Shown here piece after piece: positions 6,662 through 9,937 of a DNA stretch of 9,937 nt. The first letter of the stretch is position 1, and each line of letters opens with the position of its first letter. The notes beneath the pieces were generated by a model that ran no database searches, was not told where the DNA came from, and saw only the letters and a list, made by a program, of their open reading frames with translations. The stretch covers positions 1 through 9,937 of the forward strand of contig JAISJX010000126.1 in assembly GCA_031261145.1 (NCBI GenBank). The letters are read 5' to 3'. The stretch comes from Tannerella sp. (GTDB lineage: Bacteria; Bacteroidota; Bacteroidia; Bacteroidales; Tannerellaceae). A program made the position numbers and the translations under genes.

Positions 6662-7795
6662 TCATTCCACGGTATATCCTTTTGTTCTGGCAAGCGATCG
6701 TACCGATTCGTTGATGGCATTCCCTAAATCACCGGCAGTTCCGGTATTCCCCTTTTTTGTTTCGTTATCAATGTATTCCTGCCTTTTTTTGGCCAGGTCG
6801 GCCATTTCTTTTTGGATGGCGTCGCGTTCTTTTTGTTTGGCTGCAATCGCGGCTTGAATCTCTGCATTCGATTTGTTTTGTAACTCTTTCGGCAGGTCGC
6901 TTTTGGGGATTTGCTCTACGGATTTCTCCTGTTCATACCTATCAACCAAATCCCATGATTTATTATTGTAAGCTGATTTGGACTTGCTTACGGCGCGTGC
7001 CGTGTAATTCTCCTTCGAGATGGATTGGGCATTTTCGTCCTGGACCATCTGGTTCTGTTTTTTTTCGTTGCCCTGACTTCCGTAGGCCATGTAGGTTGCG
7101 TTCAGGCGGTCGTTACATTCGCTTATCCGGTCGTCGTAAGGAGTTGAGATGTAACGGATTTTTGCGTCGGAATCAATGTTCAAATAGCTCCCCCTGGCGA
7201 TGTCGGCGCCCTCCTTCCAACGTTCGCTGATACCGGCTCTCCGGTCGCCGCAATAAATCGTGTTGATATGGATGTTTTTATCCAATGCGGAGTGAATAGC
7301 CTCTTTGTAAGAAACGTTTCCTTGGTCAAAAGACTCATTCCCGGCGATATAAATCAGTTTCATATCCGCAGCGCCGTTGCCCCATTCCAGGCGGTTGACG
7401 GCTTCGCGGATGACTGTGCCGCAATATTCCAGCCCGCCGTTGGTGCGCAGGGAGAACAGTTTTTCGGAAATAAGGTCTAAATCGGTGGTCATGGGAGTCA
7501 CCTGGCGGATATAACCGGATTTTTCGGGCAAGCCGTCATTTCCGTATTCGTACAGGGCGATTTCCACTTTCGGCGTTTCGCCCCGGTATTTCAAGGTCGA
7601 AAGCGTGTTTACGATGTCCCACAAGCGGGATTTGGCTTGCTCTATCAGTCCGTCCATACTGTTTGAGGTGTCCAACAAGATGGCTACCTGTATTTTCGAA
7701 TCATTCTTTGCGGCGGCCGGTTCCGCTTTGCCATTTGCGCAGGAAACCAACAATGCGATGGCTATTGCCAAACTGAATACATTTACTTTTTTCAT
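6662..7795 (-). CDS. von Willebrand factor A domain lipoprotein
   Basis: The product is a 377-residue exported lipoprotein of unknown role. A type II signal (MKKVNVFSLAIAIALLVSC) ends in the lipobox LVSC, with the acylated Cys at residue 19. The vWA fold follows at about 35-220. Its MIDAS metal motif DTSNS (Asp42, Ser44, Ser46) is intact, while the usual late TDG-type motif reads AGNESFDQG. The C-terminal part is polar, with a likely coiled coil at about 300-350 rich in Lys, Glu and Gln. The start is ATG 7795; an in-frame ATG at 7804 would add MYV and cannot be excluded. No Shine-Dalgarno is seen, and the leader is an A/T run as is common in this phylum. vWA domains usually bind protein partners or matrix in a metal-dependent way. 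It is divergent from a sensor kinase gene. The C-terminus lies 16 bp from a repeat element. Confidence 0.88.
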   Translation of the reverse strand: MKKVNVFSLAIAIALLVSCANGKAEPAAAKNDSKIQVAILLDTSNSMDGLIEQAKSRLWDIVNTLSTLKYRGETPKVEIALYEYGNDGLPEKSGYIRQVTPMTTDLDLISEKLFSLRTNGGLEYCGTVIREAVNRLEWGNGAADMKLIYIAGNESFDQGNVSYKEAIHSALDKNIHINTIYCGDRRAGISERWKEGADIARGSYLNIDSDAKIRYISTPYDDRISECNDRLNATYMAYGSQGNEKKQNQMVQDENAQSISKENYTARAVSKSKSAYNNKSWDLVDRYEQEKSVEQIPKSDLPKELQNKSNAEIQAAIAAKQKERDAIQKEMADLAKKRQEYIDNETKKGNTGTAGDLGNAINESVRSLARTKGYTVE

Positions 7796-7824
7796 GACGT
7801 ACATTTTTTTAATTAATAATGGCT

Positions 7825-7832
7825 CAAAAATA
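7825..7832 (-). promoter_or_regulatory. Putative -7 element for the vWA lipoprotein gene
   Basis: TATTTTTG on the minus strand matches TAnnTTTG exactly and is identical to the box before the phosphoesterase gene. It lies about 30 nt from the ATG, followed by an AT-rich leader. A TTTTG further upstream is about 25 nt away, too wide to be a confident -33 element. Confidence 0.45.
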
Positions 7833-7953
7833 CGGTGTAAAAATGAGACCTTCCGGGCAAAATGGGTGAATATCCGTTTTGAATTGGTGAAACAGGCATT
7901 ATAATTGGTAAATATTTTGTTACTTTACAGCCTCATTGAAAGCTTTGACAATT

Positions 7954-9747
7954 ATGTACAGAATAATTATATGGATGGGATTACTTTTGCTGAGCCAGAC
8001 GGTGTTTGCACAGTCTGTGGCGAAAAAGAGCCGCCAGAATGAAACCCGGAAAAATAAAGCGGCTATCGAATTATCCAAATCTCTGGAGGAGGGTAATCCG
8101 GACGAGCTTTTGGCGAAGCAATATATGAAACTGGCAAAGGAATTGACTGATAATAACGAATATGAAAAGGCTGAAGACAATTACCTGAAAGCGAAAACCA
8201 TCTACGTGAAATTGAAACAGAATGAAAACGTCGTACTGGTCGAACGGGAAATAGCCAAACTGAAAGAATTGCAGGATAAGTTTGATGAAGCGATATCGGG
8301 TTATCAATCGGCCGGTGAGAAGTCGAAAGACGTGACGCAGCAGGCGCTTAACCATAACGATGCTAACCGCCTGTTAAACCGTTCCAATTCAGCCGCTCAA
8401 TCGCAATATATCGACCGGAAAATTGAGTTGCTGGAATCGACGGACAACAAGAAGGAAATCGCGGACGCTTACAGGCAGAAAGCACAGGCCAATATGGAAA
8501 TGGAACAGCCCGAAGCGGCTATTTCCAATTATAACCAGGCGTTGAAAGTGGCGGAAGAACCTCAGGACGAGATTAAGATTAAGAAAGAAATGGCCAATGT
8601 CTATGCCACTAATCAACAAATGGATAAGGCTATCGAAATCAACGAAGAAATTGTCGCCAAAGCGATGGGCGCGGATGACCCCGGCGCGGCCGTCGAACAG
8701 TTGCTGGAACTGGCTTCCACCTATTTTGAGGCGTCCGATGACGCCAAAGGTCTTCAAACGCTTTGGCAGGCATACGAGTTAGCCCTGTCCCACGGCCAGA
8801 CGCTGGACGCCAAAAGGTGCGTGGAATTGCTGGCGGAATACTACCGGACGCATAAAAAAGAGAAAGAAGCGATACGGGTCTATGCCGGTTTTATTGCGGA
8901 GTTAGACCCTTTGATTCACGCGGACAGCTCGTTAGTGGATGCCCGTATCTTCCGGTCGAACGAAGAAAGAATCGCCCAACTCGAAAACGAACGGGCTTTG
9001 AAGGATGAGTTGATCGAGCGGAAAAATACATTTAACTATTTCCTGTTGTCGGTGATTGTCCTGATACTGATTCTGTTGGTTTTTATTGTCCGGGCGTTGT
9101 TTTCCATCCGGCTGAAAAACAAGAAAATCGCCCTCCAATCGTTGCGGCGGGAGATGAATCCGCATTTCATCTTCAATAGTCTGAACAGTGTGAATCAGTT
9201 TATTGCGCAAAACAAAGAGTTGGAAGCGAATAAATATCTTTCTTCCTATTCCCGGCTGATGCGGAATGTGATGGAAAATTCCAACAAGGATTTTATCCCG
9301 TTATCGGTGGAATTGAGCCAGTTGAAAGAATACCTGCAATTGGAATACATGCGTTTCAGCGATAAATTCACATACGATATGGAAGTGGATGAAACGTTGG
9401 ATGCGGAGGCTATCCGGATTCCGAACATGCTTATACAGCCACAGTTAGAGAATGCCATCTGGCATGGTTTGCGGTACAGGGAGACGCAGGGGCGTTTATG
9501 GTTGAAGATTGGCCGGGCGGCGGGAAATCTGCAAGTGTTGATTGAAGATAACGGTATCGGCATCCAACAGAGCCAACTGTTGAAAACCAACCGGCAAAAA
9601 GAACATAAATCGCGCGGGCTGACCAATACCTACGAACGGATTGAATTATTGAATAATCTGTATCATTCAAATATTCAGTTGGTTATTGAAGAGAAGGAGG
9701 GCGAAGCGAGCGGCGTCAGGGTGCGGATAACCATTCCCCTCAAATAA
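7954..9747 (+). CDS. TPR-containing sensor histidine kinase (LytS/YehU-type His_kinase)
   Basis: This is a membrane sensor kinase of 597 residues that should phosphorylate the response regulator encoded next. An N-terminal signal sequence (about 1-19, ending VFA) is followed by a presumably periplasmic alpha-helical region with several TPR-like helix pairs (about 50-320). A short coiled coil (335-358) leads to one membrane span (about 361-381). The cytoplasmic kinase then has the His_kinase-family phosphoacceptor motif MNPHFIFNSLNS (His404) and the ATPase boxes QPQLENAIWHG (Asn500), EDNGIGI (531-537) and SRGLTNTYERI (553-563). The frame opens at TTG 7936, but ATG 7954 gives a standard signal sequence. 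No strong promoter is evident; TATTTTG at 7913-7919 is a weak candidate. The signal is unknown. The gene is divergent from the vWA lipoprotein and 26 nt upstream of the regulator. Confidence 0.93.
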   Translation: MYRIIIWMGLLLLSQTVFAQSVAKKSRQNETRKNKAAIELSKSLEEGNPDELLAKQYMKLAKELTDNNEYEKAEDNYLKAKTIYVKLKQNENVVLVEREIAKLKELQDKFDEAISGYQSAGEKSKDVTQQALNHNDANRLLNRSNSAAQSQYIDRKIELLESTDNKKEIADAYRQKAQANMEMEQPEAAISNYNQALKVAEEPQDEIKIKKEMANVYATNQQMDKAIEINEEIVAKAMGADDPGAAVEQLLELASTYFEASDDAKGLQTLWQAYELALSHGQTLDAKRCVELLAEYYRTHKKEKEAIRVYAGFIAELDPLIHADSSLVDARIFRSNEERIAQLENERALKDELIERKNTFNYFLLSVIVLILILLVFIVRALFSIRLKNKKIALQSLRREMNPHFIFNSLNSVNQFIAQNKELEANKYLSSYSRLMRNVMENSNKDFIPLSVELSQLKEYLQLEYMRFSDKFTYDMEVDETLDAEAIRIPNMLIQPQLENAIWHGLRYRETQGRLWLKIGRAAGNLQVLIEDNGIGIQQSQLLKTNRQKEHKSRGLTNTYERIELLNNLYHSNIQLVIEEKEGEASGVRVRITIPLK

Positions 9748-9773
9748 CGTAAAATGGATGAATACCGACAAAA

Positions 9774-9937
9774 ATGAACGAGCGTAAAAATAGAAAAACA
9801 GGTGGGATTCAGAGCGTTCTGGTGGAAGATGAAACATCTGCACGGGAGGCGTTAAAGAGCTATCTGAGCAAATATTGTCCGCAGGTGGAGGTTATCGGCG
9901 AAGCATGTAATGCCCGTGAAGCCATCCCTTTGCTGCA
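9774..9937 (+). CDS. Response regulator, receiver domain start (3' end beyond window)
   Basis: The 54 visible codons read as the beginning of a CheY-like receiver domain: a basic leader (MNERKNRKTG), then strand beta-1 with the acidic pocket VLVEDE (Glu18-Asp19-Glu20), the first helix SAREALKSYLSKY, and VEVIGEACNAREA. The phosphoacceptor Asp would lie just past the window end. It follows a LytS-type kinase by 26 nt in the same direction, so it is probably that kinase's cognate partner. In such pairs the output domain is usually LytTR DNA-binding, but that part is not in the window. The short basic extension before beta-1 is a little longer than usual; no other in-frame ATG fits. Confidence 0.88.
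   Translation, partial: MNERKNRKTGGIQSVLVEDETSAREALKSYLSKYCPQVEVIGEACNAREAIPLL

Noticed and set aside
9754..9777. Seven-codon frame (MDEYRQK) whose TGA overlaps the response regulator ATG
   Set aside because: Could couple translation of kinase and regulator, but it is too short to separate from chance and has no ribosome-binding site.

Overview
The window looks like a piece of a Bacteroidetes chromosome, most likely order Bacteroidales (Parabacteroides/Bacteroides-like). The signs are: a DPP IV-type S9B peptidase followed directly by lipoyl synthase; a periplasmic-TPR sensor kinase of the LytS-like His_kinase family followed by a response regulator; a lipoprotein with an LVSC lipobox; mostly weak Shine-Dalgarno sites with AT-rich leaders; and exact TAnnTTTG-type -7 promoter elements upstream of both minus-strand genes. 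Genus is an inference.

Layout. 1-1665 (+): 3' part of a DPP IV peptidase, cut by the window edge. 1670-2539 (+): lipA, 4 nt downstream. 2572-3672 (+): an unnamed integral membrane protein whose cytoplasmic C-terminus looks like a NUDIX hydrolase fold with its catalytic box eroded. 3659-3794: a palindromic repeat element whose tip forms the end of that gene. 3842-4336 (-): YfcE/MJ0936-type metallophosphoesterase. 4395-6443 (+): polyphosphate kinase ppk1, divergent from the phosphoesterase with only 58 bp between start codons. 6542-6646: a second copy of the repeat, in opposite orientation. 6662-7795 (-): von Willebrand A domain lipoprotein. 7954-9747 (+): TPR sensor histidine kinase, divergent from the vWA gene. 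9774-end (+): start of its partner response regulator.

How the parts work together. The first three plus-strand genes may be co-transcribed, though a common function is not evident. ppk1 and the phosphoesterase share a compact divergent control region. The kinase and response regulator form a two-component pair. The vWA lipoprotein shares the kinase's upstream region and could be functionally linked, but this is only contextual.

The most unusual items are the membrane-anchored degenerate NUDIX protein and the two polar hairpin repeats. Each repeat lies in a convergent intergenic gap, and one supplies the last residues and stop codon of its neighbour. No CRISPR array, tRNA, rRNA, transposase or clear prophage gene is visible. 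I found no strong case for a wholly new multi-gene system here.
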